In this document: in pieces, positions 10,542-18,907 of the stretch
Layout: the number at the start of each line of letters is the position of its first letter
Position numbering within the stretch: the stretch's first letter is position 1
Origin: Leucobacter chinensis
Lineage (GTDB): Bacteria; Actinomycetota; Actinomycetes; Actinomycetales; Microbacteriaceae
Assembly (NCBI RefSeq): GCF_019049105.1
Contig: NZ_JAHQZR010000003.1
Span: 124,001 to 188,000 of the forward strand
Direction: 5' to 3'
DNA length: 64,000 bases
Position numbers and translations under genes: made by a program
Notes under the pieces: model-generated
Seen by the model: the letters and a program-made list of their open reading frames with translations, nothing else
Database searches by the model: none
Told to the model about the DNA's origin: nothing

Positions 10542-11624
10542 ATGACCGACACCACAGCCGAGACCGGCCAGTTCTCAACGAAGGGCGCCTACGTGACCGG
10601 CGCGAACGAGTTCTCACGCGACACGAACTACATCGAAGACCGCATCGTGCGCGACCCCGAGGCCGTGAAGCGCCTGCCCGCGCCCCCGAAGTCGAACATC
10701 GGATCGCTCGGTTACGGGCTGAGCGAGGGCGCCGAAGCCTGGCCCGTCGAGCCGGGCCGCTACCACCTCATCGCGGCAGCCGCATGCCCGTGGGCCAACC
10801 GAACGATCATCGTGCGCCGCCTGCTCGGGCTCGAAGACGCCATCTCGCTCGGTATGCCCGGCCCAACGCACGACGTACGGTCGTGGACATTCGATCTTGA
10901 CGATGGCGGGCGCGATCCGCTGCTGGGTACTGAACGGTTGCAAGAAAACTACTTCAAGCGGTTTCCTGAATACCCACGCGGCATTACGGTTCCGGCGATC
11001 GTCGAGGTCGCGAGCGGCAAGGTCGTCACGAACGACTACCCACAAATCACGCTCGACTTCTCGACCGAGTGGCGCGAGTTTCACCGCGACGGCGCCCCGA
11101 ACCTGCTGCCAGAGGGCGAGCTCGAAGACATGTGGCCGGTGATCAAGCGCGTGTTCACCGAGGTGAACAACGGCGTATACCGCTGCGGCTTTGCGGGCAC
11201 GCAGGCCGCCTACGACGAGGCATACAACCGACTGTGGATCGCGATGGACTGGCTCGAAGAGCGCCTTGCGACCCGCCGATTTCTCATGGGTGGCACGATC
11301 ACCGAGGCCGACGTTCGTCTCTTCACGACGCTCGCGCGCTTCGACGCCGTGTACCACGGGCACTTCAAGACGAACCGCAACAAGCTCAGCGAGATGCCGA
11401 ACCTGTGGGGCTACGCCCGCGACCTCTTTCAGACCCCGGGCTTCGGTGACACGATCGACTTCGAACAGATCAAGAAGCACTACTACATCACGCACGAAGA
11501 CGTGAACCCGACGCAGATCGTTCCGGCGGGACCCGACCTTTCGAACTGGCTCGACCCGCACGACCGCGAGCGGCTCGGCGGCGAGCCCTTTGGCGACGGG
11601 ACGCCGCCCGAGATCATTCGCTAG
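10542..11624 (+). CDS. Glutathionyl-hydroquinone reductase-like protein (GST family)
   Basis: A 360-residue protein of the Xi-class glutathione transferase / S-glutathionyl-hydroquinone reductase family. The thioredoxin-like domain holds the catalytic AACPWANR with Cys82, and TVPAIVEVASGKVVTNDYPQI forms the thiol-binding strand-turn. The helical C-terminal domain has FLMGGTITEADVRLFTTLARFD. The family removes a thiol adduct from conjugated hydroquinones and keeps quinones reduced. Actinobacteria generally use mycothiol rather than glutathione, so the true thiol is uncertain. The ATG at 10542 follows AAGGAG. Its 3' end overlaps the convergent AbiEii-like gene by 4 bases. Confidence 0.88.
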   Translation: MTDTTAETGQFSTKGAYVTGANEFSRDTNYIEDRIVRDPEAVKRLPAPPKSNIGSLGYGLSEGAEAWPVEPGRYHLIAAAACPWANRTIIVRRLLGLEDAISLGMPGPTHDVRSWTFDLDDGGRDPLLGTERLQENYFKRFPEYPRGITVPAIVEVASGKVVTNDYPQITLDFSTEWREFHRDGAPNLLPEGELEDMWPVIKRVFTEVNNGVYRCGFAGTQAAYDEAYNRLWIAMDWLEERLATRRFLMGGTITEADVRLFTTLARFDAVYHGHFKTNRNKLSEMPNLWGYARDLFQTPGFGDTIDFEQIKKHYYITHEDVNPTQIVPAGPDLSNWLDPHDRERLGGEPFGDGTPPEIIR

Positions 11625-12460
11625 AGGCTCACAGCGTCTTCAAGCCCTGCCGTAATGGCGTCAATCACGTGGCGATTCATCTCAGAATCTGACGGTTCTT
11701 TTGCGCTAGGAGGCAGGGTAAAATACTTCACAAGGTACTCATTGCTGGCATCGCGCCACTGCTCGAGAAGCAATATGCGTTGATCTTTCTCCAGGAGCAT
11801 TCCTGCGTCATATCCCAGTAATCGAGATGAGGCGAGGCCTAGGTCAAACCCCGCTGATTCGATGTATAGAATGTTTTCTTGGCCCCAAAGCCGCTTTTCA
11901 ACGAGCTCAGATTCCCGGTACCAGTAGGCAGCTAAAGCGAGATCTTTTGCATCTTTATCTTCGAAATGGGGCGAGCGGTCGATCCATGCTTTCAACTTGA
12001 GTAAAACATATCCCGCTACTGAGACAATACGAATAGCTCTGTTGTTTGGTAATACCAGCTCGCACGAATGCGCATACGCCTCAGAGAAGCCAAAGACCAC
12101 GAGCCCCTCACCACGGGTAGCCGGTGTCGAAATTCCAGAGGGGTCTTCGATAGCACCAAAGGGCAAGATATCGACGGGCAGCCCATCAATCCAGTACCGA
12201 ATTCCATTATTTCCAGTGGCTGTAAAGCACTCGTCAATACGCTCTATAACACTCCAGTCTGAGAGCGTAATACCGAGATCGGTATCAGTCGTTGACCTCA
12301 TCTCGAAAGTATGACCCAACGCTTCATGAAGAATATTTCGGCACCCTGCACCGACAATCATAATGCACTCCGGGTCAACACTGACCCGCTGAACAAGTTC
12401 TTCGACAATCACCGTGAGATCATCGAGATTACCTTTACTAACCCGCTCGAAGTTCAACAT
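11621..12460 (-). CDS. AbiEii-like nucleotidyltransferase toxin of a type IV TA pair
   Basis: About 279 residues if started at the ATG at 12460; an upstream ATG at 12526 in the same frame would add 22 residues. The core IMIVGAGCRNILHEALGH and RSTTDTDLGI gives the G-G/A and D-x-D metal-binding pattern of minimal nucleotidyltransferases. Next come PVDILPFGAIE and a basic helical region containing LKLKAWIDRSPHFEDKDAKDL, which is typical of AbiEii-type toxins. Such toxins slow growth by nucleotide addition to tRNA acceptor stems or related targets and may act in phage defence. It overlaps the antitoxin gene upstream by 23 nt, so the pair is co-transcribed. Base composition is clearly more AT-rich than the flanking metabolic genes. 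Confidence 0.75.
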   Translation of the reverse strand: MLNFERVSKGNLDDLTVIVEELVQRVSVDPECIMIVGAGCRNILHEALGHTFEMRSTTDTDLGITLSDWSVIERIDECFTATGNNGIRYWIDGLPVDILPFGAIEDPSGISTPATRGEGLVVFGFSEAYAHSCELVLPNNRAIRIVSVAGYVLLKLKAWIDRSPHFEDKDAKDLALAAYWYRESELVEKRLWGQENILYIESAGFDLGLASSRLLGYDAGMLLEKDQRILLLEQWRDASNEYLVKYFTLPPSAKEPSDSEMNRHVIDAITAGLEDAVSL

Positions 12461-13436
12461 TTCCACGCCGATACTCACTTGCTGCTTCACGTTGCCGACT
12501 ATCTTGCGAAGCAAGCAAATCAGCATAGATTAAGAGTGGTGGAGCCTCGATCACTCCTTTTTCGTCTAACGCAAAAGGATCAGACCAGAATTTTTCATAA
12601 AGCAAAACACTCGGCGTTCGTTCTTCCCGCACCCAACGTCGACTTCGAATTACATCGATCGGAAGTGTCTCGCAATACAGCGTTAAAGTTTCCGGCCTTA
12701 GCAACCTCGGAACTGCTGATTCACCGCTAACTACCAGTGGAACCATCGACTCTTCTGGCACTGAATAATCTCCTGCAAAGTGATGAAGCGTTTGCTTTGC
12801 TTTAAGCCCGCCAGGGTATGCCTGAACCCACTGCTCAAGAAGAGCCTCACGCTGGTAAATATTCATTTTCTGGCTACCGTACATAAAACCGTACTGTTCA
12901 AGCAACTGCAGTGTTTGCTGGGCCTGCCCCAAAGAAACCTTTGCGACCTGCGCGAGCACTCTCACCGGTTCATAGAGCAGCTGCTCCCAAGTGAGTATTG
13001 AAAAAATCACCTGTGCGCGTTTTGGGCTCATAAGGTTTACCCCGCCTCGAACACCTTCCACTTTAAGCTCCCCTCGCCGCCCTCGAACATCAATGTATAT
13101 CGAGCCAATTGCTATATAGGCGTTCCCTCCCGCATCAAGATAGCTGACGCCACTCTCGCGAAATATCGCAGCGCTTCTCTCGGTAATCCGAGGACCAACA
13201 ACAAATAAAGGAGGTTGTTGCTTTCGCTCATGCAGCTGTTCAGCAACCGCGGAGACCGTCATATTTGGGGCCAGGGTAAGAGTCACATTCAGCGACATCC
13301 GACTGAGTCGGTGATGCAGTGAGACAACATTCTGCTCATACGGCTCCAGCCGCGAGAGGGCCGAAGCATCGCGAATATCAAAACCATATTCATATAGGTT
13401 TCGAGCAAGCCGTTCAATGAGAAAACCGTCCATCAT
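12438..13436 (-). CDS. AbiEi-like antitoxin with winged-helix domain
   Basis: A 332-residue protein partnered with the toxin downstream. The block FVVGPRITERSAAIFRESGVSYLDAGGNAYIAIGSIYIDVRGRR matches the AbiEi-family core, in which a restriction-fold-like strand pair carries a YLDxxGNAYI motif. VLAQVAKVSLGQAQQTLQLLEQYGFM (residues about 160-185) looks like a winged-helix DNA reader. Type IV antitoxins do not bind the toxin directly; they counter its effect and repress their own promoter. Three copies of GTTCACTTT lie directly upstream. The start is ATG at 13436, with a second ATG one codon in. Confidence 0.78.
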   Translation of the reverse strand: MMDGFLIERLARNLYEYGFDIRDASALSRLEPYEQNVVSLHHRLSRMSLNVTLTLAPNMTVSAVAEQLHERKQQPPLFVVGPRITERSAAIFRESGVSYLDAGGNAYIAIGSIYIDVRGRRGELKVEGVRGGVNLMSPKRAQVIFSILTWEQLLYEPVRVLAQVAKVSLGQAQQTLQLLEQYGFMYGSQKMNIYQREALLEQWVQAYPGGLKAKQTLHHFAGDYSVPEESMVPLVVSGESAVPRLLRPETLTLYCETLPIDVIRSRRWVREERTPSVLLYEKFWSDPFALDEKGVIEAPPLLIYADLLASQDSRQREAASEYRRGNVELRAG

Positions 13437-13441
13437 GATCC

Positions 13442-13492
13442 GTTCACTTTAAGCACATGTTCACTTTAGCTGAAAGGTCTACAAAAGTGAAC
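13442..13492. promoter_or_regulatory. Triple GTTCACTTT operator upstream of AbiEi-like gene
   Basis: GTTCACTTTA occurs at 13442-13451 and 13459-13468 (17 bp apart, same orientation). Its inverse AAAAGTGAAC lies at 13483-13492. The set begins 6 bp before the antitoxin start codon and so covers its promoter. AbiEi antitoxins repress their own operon by binding inverted repeats, which this arrangement fits. Confidence 0.6.
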
Positions 13493-13598
13493 ACGGGTTA
13501 TCCAACACAACTCCCCGGTCATTGTCAGCTATAACCATTGCCCAAAGCCACAAACGAAGATAACTTGACCCCAAGACGATCATCTAGGGGGATGAGTC

Positions 13599-15089
13599 AT
13601 GAGTCGTTTCACCACTGTTTTCTTAACGTTTCTCGCGGGAGCTGGCCTACTATTTGCGACCGCAGCCCCGGCAAGTGCCGCACCAACTCCCGTCAATATC
13701 ACCGTGACCGCCAACGCTTACGCGTTAGACGGTAGCGGGCAGATCACAAGCAACAGCGAATTTCTCTACGACTCCGCCAAAGGCGACGAGCCTAGCGACG
13801 CATACTAGATTGCCTACCGCGGCAACCTCAAGATGAAAGAAATGTGGTCTACATATAAAACCTTCAAAAGGGTCTGGCTCATCAATCCGGGTAACAACAG
13901 TCAGAAGTGGGATGGCAAGACGTTCAGCGGAGAATGGGATATCTCGTTTCGCGTCGACACAACCGTCGTCACGAGCGACCCGGCATTCGTCGATTGCGAG
14001 GCCTTGCAGGCCGAGGTCGAAGCCCAAAACCCGTCAACGCTGCTCGGCACGTTTATTCGCTGCAGTGACGTTGCCTACGACGGCGCCACCGGGCTGTATA
14101 CCGCACACTTTACGCTCGTAAACCCTGACGGTAGCAAGGTCACCGGCAAGCAAATCGACGAAAACCAACCCGACTCATTGCACCTGACCACCCCAGCGCA
14201 GGCCTTCTACGTCAAGCAGTCAGATTTCGAGGTCGACAAAACCTTCGTTATGACCGAGCCGACCGTCAAGGGCGAGATCAGCATGGATCAGTTCTTTATC
14301 ATGATGCCCATCACGTTCGAAGCGACAGGCGACGACGTCACCCTCACCATGACGCAAACCTACGACGCCGAGCATACGTTTGTCAGCGGCACCCCGGGCC
14401 GCAGTCTGCCCACCGAGGTAACCGACCTTCTGCCAGCGACACAGACGATGCTCATGAACGGCACCGAGGCAACCCCCACCGACCCAGCCGAGACAAGCGT
14501 GCGCGACGGGCAAGGCGTGTGGATCTTCGCCGGCTGGCAGCCCGAATCAGCACTCATCGAGGGCGCGAACGTGAGCTTCACCGGAACATGGGTGTATGAG
14601 GTCGACCCCGCCGCCACATTCACCGTACGACACACCTTTGTGAGCGCCGACGAGACCGAGCTGCCCGACGAGATTCGCGACCTCACCCCCGAGAGCGTGA
14701 TGGCGACACAGGGCAACACGGTTACGCCCACCCCACTCGCAACCACCTCGGTGAAAACCGAAACCGGAACCTGGAACTTTACCGGCTGGCAGCCCGAAAC
14801 CGCCATAATCGACGGAGCAGACGTCGAATTCACCGGCACCTGGAACTTTAAGAAGGCGGTCATACCGCCAGTCGACCCGGTTGACCCGGTCGACCCGGAC
14901 CCCAACGACCCTGACCCGATCAAGCCTGACCCTGCAAAGCCTGACCCAGTCACCCCTGAACCAGGTCCTGCCCCCAAAACCCCTCTAGCGACAACCGGCG
15001 GGGCAGGCTTCATCGCCTGGAGCATCGCGGGTATCGCGCTGATACTCGCGGGAGTCACTGGCATCGTGGTGACCGCCCGAAAACGCTAA
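13599..15089 (+). pseudogene. Sortase-anchored SHIRT-domain surface protein with in-frame TAG
   Basis: One reading frame of 496 codons is interrupted only by TAG at 13806-13808 (codon 70). The first part is a signal peptide (MSRFTTVFLTFLAGAGLLF then ATAAPASAA) plus 40 mature residues. The second part resumes at once in the same frame, with an N-terminal beta-rich region, two SHIRT-like repeats (AEHTFVSGTPGRSLP and VRHTFVSADETELP, each ending TGTW), a Pro/Asp-rich wall spanner and the sorting signal LATTG, hydrophobic helix and RKR tail. LATTG fits the LAxTG motif of class E sortases. Either the gene is inactivated, the stop is read through, or there is a sequencing error. Read-through would give an intact adhesin-like wall protein. 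Confidence 0.75.
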
Positions 15090-15094
15090 GAGCG

Positions 15095-15676
15095 TCAGGC
15101 AGCCGCCTCGCTCAGGCTTTGCGGCCTCGTTCGTCTCAGCCCGAGCACCGCAGGGACGATGAAGAGCAGCGCGAACACCCAGAGCGTGAGCACGCCGGGG
15201 GCAACCGAGAGCCCGTAGAGAAACGCGGTCGGCAAATACGCTTCACCGCCCCAGCCTCGATCGATGAGGGTGTGAATGGGTGCGACTGCAATAATCAGCC
15301 CGCTTACGAGCAATAGCTTCCAGATCATTCGCCCAGGAGGCTCGGCACGAATGACGTAGGTGAAGATGGTCATTGGGGCGAACATGATGCCCAGCAACGT
15401 TAGCGCCCACGCAGTGTGCGAACTCTCGCCAAACCAGAGCGCTCGAGCGAGTATGCAGATCAAGTACACCGAGGCTACCCCAAAAGCCCAGCGCCATAAC
15501 CGTGCGCCGGGCCCGTTGAATGCCGCTGACCACCGTATCGAATAATCGATGTACTCGGTGACGGTTCGCCTGCGTCGGGGTACGGGCTCAACGCTCGCGC
15601 CGACCAGCGCGGGACCCGCCTCTCTGGCGCGATGATCCACAATCTCGGCTTTGCGCCGTTTTCCCGAGCTGGGCAC
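15095..15676 (-). CDS. Small multi-pass membrane protein of unknown function
   Basis: 193 residues from a GTG at 15676, chosen because AAGGAG lies 6 nt upstream; longer in-frame readings would run back into the family-A palindrome and are artefacts. The first 60 residues are basic (RKAEIVDHRAREAG, VEPVPRRRRTVTEYIDYSIRW). Four to five hydrophobic helices follow, with WALTLLGIMFAPMTIFTYVI and LLLVSGLIIAVAPIHTLIDRGW among them. I do not recognise the family. It converges on the SHIRT gene with 5 bp between stops and lies beside the CRISPR locus, but no functional link is visible. Confidence 0.65.
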   Translation of the reverse strand: MPSSGKRRKAEIVDHRAREAGPALVGASVEPVPRRRRTVTEYIDYSIRWSAAFNGPGARLWRWAFGVASVYLICILARALWFGESSHTAWALTLLGIMFAPMTIFTYVIRAEPPGRMIWKLLLVSGLIIAVAPIHTLIDRGWGGEAYLPTAFLYGLSVAPGVLTLWVFALLFIVPAVLGLRRTRPQSLSEAAA

Positions 15677-15811
15677 TGTGGGCTCCTTTCTGCGCGCAGG
15701 GCGAGGGGCGTTCTTGCTGAGTGTAGCGGCCACGGAAGACGCCGTGAGCGATTCCAGGGTCCCGGGTCGGGGCCGGGCGGTCGATTGCCAGCGCGGGGCC
15801 CGAACGCGGTC

Positions 15812-15865
15812 TACTTGACGAAAAGCAGGGTGTTTCTGGCTGAACACCCTGCTTTTCGTCAAGTA
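15812..15865. repeat. Family-A palindromic repeat, copy 1
   Basis: Two 23-nt perfect inverted arms (15812-15834, containing ACTTGACGAAAAGCAGG; 15843-15865, containing CCTGCTTTTCGTCAAGT) around an 8-nt loop. Six copies of this element occur in the window, all intergenic. This one lies between the membrane-protein gene and CRISPR array 1. As RNA it makes a very stable hairpin on either strand. Confidence 0.92.
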
Positions 15866-15953
15866 AACGGAAAAAACGCAGGCAAGAACGCGGCGAGCGG
15901 CAGCCGAAAACCGTCAGTCGACAACTGCGAGCCGCCAGCCATCAAGCGAGCGC

Positions 15954-17324
15954 GTGCAACTCCCTGCACTTGCAGGGCACTCACAAACGCGCTACCCCGA
16001 GAGCAGCGTATCCGGGGCTCACCCTTGCATGCGCAGGGCACTCTTCTAACCGGTGACGAATCATCTGGCTCCCCGGGGCCCATCCCCGCGCGCGCAGGGC
16101 ACTCGGAATGACCGTTCCGTTATTCATGATCCAGTAGGGCTCATCCCTGCGCGTGCAGGGCACTCGGGGGTCAGTATCTGTACCTCGGAAGGTAAAGGGC
16201 TCATCCCTGCGCGTGCAGGGCACTCCGGTACATCGATCCTTCCCAGCAAGAGCGGCCGGGCTCATCCCTGCGCGTGCAGGGCGCTCAAAGGGATCGGGTT
16301 GACCGCCAAGTTTGAGCGGGGCTCATCCCTGCGCGTGCAGGGCACTCGAGGTGACGATCTGGCCCGGCTTTAACGAGGTGGGCTCATCCCTGCGCGTGCA
16401 GGGCACTCGGGGTGCCGCAGTCGGGAGATACTCGATGCGGGGGCTCATCCCTGCGCGTGCAGGGCACTCTTCGATGAGTCCTGTCACCAGTGAGAGCAGT
16501 AGGGCTCATCCCTGCGCATGCAGGGCACTCGAGAAGGGTCTGCGTATGGCTGCGGATGCGGCGGGCTCATCCCTGCGCGTGCAGGGCACTCGCTTGAATT
16601 GCGACATAGCTTTTGTAGGCCGCGGGCTCATCCCTGCGCGTGCAGGGCACTCCTGAAAATTCCAGCGGGAGCAACACATCTAGGGGGCTCATCCCTGCGC
16701 GTGCAGGGCACTCACAAAGTGATGCCGTTCGACCCAGAAGGTCACGGGCTCATCCCTGCGCGTGCAGGGCACTCTCCGCGAGGTTCTCTTGATAACGGCG
16801 CAGAGTTGCCTCATCCCTGCGCGTGCAGGGCACTCTCACGCGTCGGTCTACCGATGCTTGTGACTGCGGGCTCATCCCTGCGCGTGCAGGGCACTCAAGC
16901 TCGTGTATCTCAATATCAGGGTACTCAGGGGGCTCATCCCTGCGCGTGCAGGGCACTCAACCGCACGACCTTGCTTGCCATGGGCGCCACGGGCTCATCC
17001 CTGCGCGTGCAGGGCACTCTGACCCACATGAAGCACCTCCCGCCATTCAGGGGGCTCATCCCTGCGCGTGCAGGGCACTCTCGTCGTCGCCCTGAGCGAC
17101 GCACACGAACCGGGGCTCATCCCTGCGCGTGCAGGGCACTCAGTGATTGGGTCGATCATCCTGTGCGCTGCCAGGGCTCATCCCTGCGCGTGCAGGGCAC
17201 TCACAAACAGCCACGAACCGTATACCGGGTAGAAGGGCTCATCCCTGCGCGTGCAGGGCACTCTGCACTGTGCCCCGCCATCGCGGGGATGAGCCGGGCT
17301 CATCCCTGCGCGTGCAGGGCACTC
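15954..17324 (-). CRISPR. Type I-E CRISPR array 1, 23 repeats
   Basis: There are 23 repeats of 29 bp at about 61-bp period with 22 spacers of about 32 bp. The consensus on the plus strand begins GGGCTCATCCCTGC and ends GCAGGGCACTC. In standard type I-E orientation (GAGTGCCCTGC...GCAGGGATGAGCCC) the array reads on the minus strand, so the leader is on the right next to cas1. The leftmost three repeats (15954, 16015, 16076) are degenerate, as expected for the old end. Variants also occur at 16502 (GCATG loop) and 16807 (TTGCC start). The leader-proximal spacer (17264-17295) is itself an inverted CRISPR-like repeat. Confidence 0.97.
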
Positions 17325-17442
17325 ACTTGAACTTTAGCGGGCGGCAAGAGTGACGCTAGCTCAAAAATCTTTAGTTTCAACACTCGGTCGCCTGACTAGG
17401 GTATCTTCTTACAAACCGGTTATCTCCATCAAGGGGAGTGCA
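17325..17442 (-). promoter_or_regulatory. Leader of array 1 and cas1 5' region
   Basis: This 118-bp stretch joins the newest repeat to cas1. AGTTTCAACACT at 17373-17384 lies 49 bp from the last repeat. Array 2 has AGTTTCGACACT 48 bp from its last repeat, preceded in both cases by an A-run. The shared motif at a shared distance marks it as a leader element, probably for array transcription or spacer integration. AAGGGGAG at 17431-17438 is the cas1 ribosome site. Confidence 0.7.
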
Positions 17443-18411
17443 ATGTCGCAAATTCCTGGCATACGTCCACCTGAACTTCCAGAGCTCGTTCGCGCACGCG
17501 ACCGATTAACGTTTATTTACCTTGAACGGTCAATCGTGAGTCGAGATGCTAATGCGATTACCGCCACTGATGAACGCGGCACTGTGCACATACCTGCCGC
17601 TTCACTCGGCGCCCTCCTCCTCGGCCCAGGGACAACAGTCACGCAACAAGCAATGGTACTTATTGCAGAATCAGGCTCAACGGTCGTTTGGGTAGGTGAA
17701 CAGGGCGTACGGTATTACTGCCATGGTCGGTCACTCGCAAAATCTTCAAAACTGCTTGAAGCGCAGGCACGACTTGTCTCGACCACAAGATCTCGGCTTC
17801 GTGTAGCAAAAGCAATGTATTCACTACGCTTTCCTGGCGAAGACACTTCTGGCAACACTATGCAGCAGCTACGTGGCAAAGAGGGCACTCGAATTCGACA
17901 GGCGTACGCCGAAAATGCGAAGCGCACTGGGGTTGATTGGCGGGGCCGCAGTTACAAGGTTGATGATTTTGATGATGCCGATCCAATCAATCAGGCGCTT
18001 TCAGCACTGAATATTTCTCTCTATGGTGTTGTCCATTCTGTGATTGTTTCGCTGGGCTGCTCACCAGGTCTCGGGTTCATTCACACGGGCAATGAACGAA
18101 GCTTTGTTTTCGATATCGCTGACCTTTACAAGGCAGATTTCACGATTCCTCTCGCTTTCAACCTCGCGAGTGAGCAACAGGACGATATGGGTAGCGCAGC
18201 CCGTCGCCTTATTCGAGAGGCAATGCGGTCAGGAAAATTCATGCAGCGCTGCGCCGCTGATATCCGTTCACTGTTACTCGAAGATGATTCAGCCCCGGAA
18301 CTCGAAGTTGAGTTCGAAGACGAGTTGAGTCAAGACGTCGTTCACTTGTGGGCAGGCATGAACGAAGAGCGAATTGCTGCTGGTGTCAATTACCAGGAGG
18401 CGGCGAAATGA
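17443..18411 (+). CDS. cas1: CRISPR integrase Cas1, type I-E
   Basis: 322 residues from the ATG at 17443 (AAGGGGAG 4 nt upstream). Cas1 is the metal-dependent integrase that, as a complex with Cas2, inserts new spacers next to the leader. The N-terminal beta domain has RLTFIYLERSIVSRDANAITATDERG. The catalytic all-alpha domain shows LRGKEGTRIRQAY (Glu), PGLGFIHTGNERSFVFDIADLYK (His and Asp), the expected metal ligands. It lies directly beside array 1 and overlaps cas2 by 4 bases (ATGA). In most I-E loci cas1-cas2 follow cas6; here they precede cas3, separated from it by 283 bp. Confidence 0.96.
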   Translation: MSQIPGIRPPELPELVRARDRLTFIYLERSIVSRDANAITATDERGTVHIPAASLGALLLGPGTTVTQQAMVLIAESGSTVVWVGEQGVRYYCHGRSLAKSSKLLEAQARLVSTTRSRLRVAKAMYSLRFPGEDTSGNTMQQLRGKEGTRIRQAYAENAKRTGVDWRGRSYKVDDFDDADPINQALSALNISLYGVVHSVIVSLGCSPGLGFIHTGNERSFVFDIADLYKADFTIPLAFNLASEQQDDMGSAARRLIREAMRSGKFMQRCAADIRSLLLEDDSAPELEVEFEDELSQDVVHLWAGMNEERIAAGVNYQEAAK

Positions 18412-18752
18412 TTGTCATCGTGCTCACTTCATGCACCGCAAAGTTACGCGGCCATCTCACGCGGTGGATCCTGGAGATATCTCCCGGCGTCTTTGTCGGG
18501 GCAGTCAATTCTCGCGTTCGAGATTTACTGTGGGAGCAGGTTCTTGAGCATGTAGGTTCGGGGCGAGCAATTATGGCTTTTCGCACGAATACCGAACAGG
18601 GCTTTGAATTTCGCGTACATCACCATGACTGGATTCCAACAGATTTCGAGGGGCTTTCACTCATGATGCGCCCCAATACCAACGCGAAGAACATTACGAA
18701 AGAACGCAAAGCCGGTTGGAGCAATGCGTCTCGCTACAGACGCGCACGGTAA
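18408..18752 (+). CDS. cas2: CRISPR adaptation protein Cas2, type I-E
   Basis: 114 residues with the Cas2e signature: MIVIVLTSCTAKLRGHLTRW, then EISPGVFVGAVNSRVRDLLWEQV and a C-terminal ferredoxin-like strand. Cas2 is the structural core of the spacer integration complex. The start is the ATG overlapping the cas1 stop, with CCAGGAGG upstream. The C-terminus is basic (NITKERKAGWSNASRYRRAR) and slightly longer than in E. coli. Here it ends the cas1-cas2 unit. Confidence 0.95.
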   Translation: MIVIVLTSCTAKLRGHLTRWILEISPGVFVGAVNSRVRDLLWEQVLEHVGSGRAIMAFRTNTEQGFEFRVHHHDWIPTDFEGLSLMMRPNTNAKNITKERKAGWSNASRYRRAR

Positions 18753-18800
18753 AATCGAGGTTGTTTCACAAGTTACCGACTATGAAGCACTACGGTATAG

Positions 18801-18878
18801 CCGTTTCTCTGCCACGCAGAGATGAGCCATTAGGCACTTTTTCCTCAGAAGGGGCCCTGCCGCGCAGGGAACACATCA
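18801..18878 (+). ncRNA. Candidate crRNA-like regulatory RNA (CreR-like), two degenerate repeats
   Basis: In the cas2-cas3 gap, psi-repeat 1 (18801-18829) has the stem CTCTGC-CAC-GCAGAG followed by GATGAGCCA, keeping the 8-nt crRNA 5' handle. A 20-nt pseudo-spacer follows (18830-18849, TTAGGCACTTTTTCCTCAGA). Psi-repeat 2 (18850-18878) keeps the stem CCCTGC-CGC-GCAGGG, identical to array 1, but has lost the handle. Its orientation is opposite to the arrays and the same as the cas genes. Processing by Cas6e would give a Cascade-loaded short guide. The pseudo-spacer partly matches the cas3 promoter (18908-18927), so it probably represses cas expression. The promoter of the RNA is unclear (a weak TATAGC near 18796). 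Confidence 0.7.
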
Positions 18879-18907
18879 TGAGAAGTAATGAATGTTTTTA
18901 TATATAC

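Noticed and set aside
15095-15862. 255-residue reading of the membrane-protein ORF starting inside the family-A palindrome
   Set aside because: The N-terminal residues (KSRVFSQKHPAFRQ) are simply the translated palindrome and recur at every copy. A GTG at 15676 with AAGGAG upstream is the credible start.
16053-17353. ORFs across CRISPR arrays with repeated RAHPCACRAL, GLIPARAGHS and SSLRVQGT units (also 27002-28252)
   Set aside because: These are translations of the 29-bp CRISPR repeat in three frames, not proteins.
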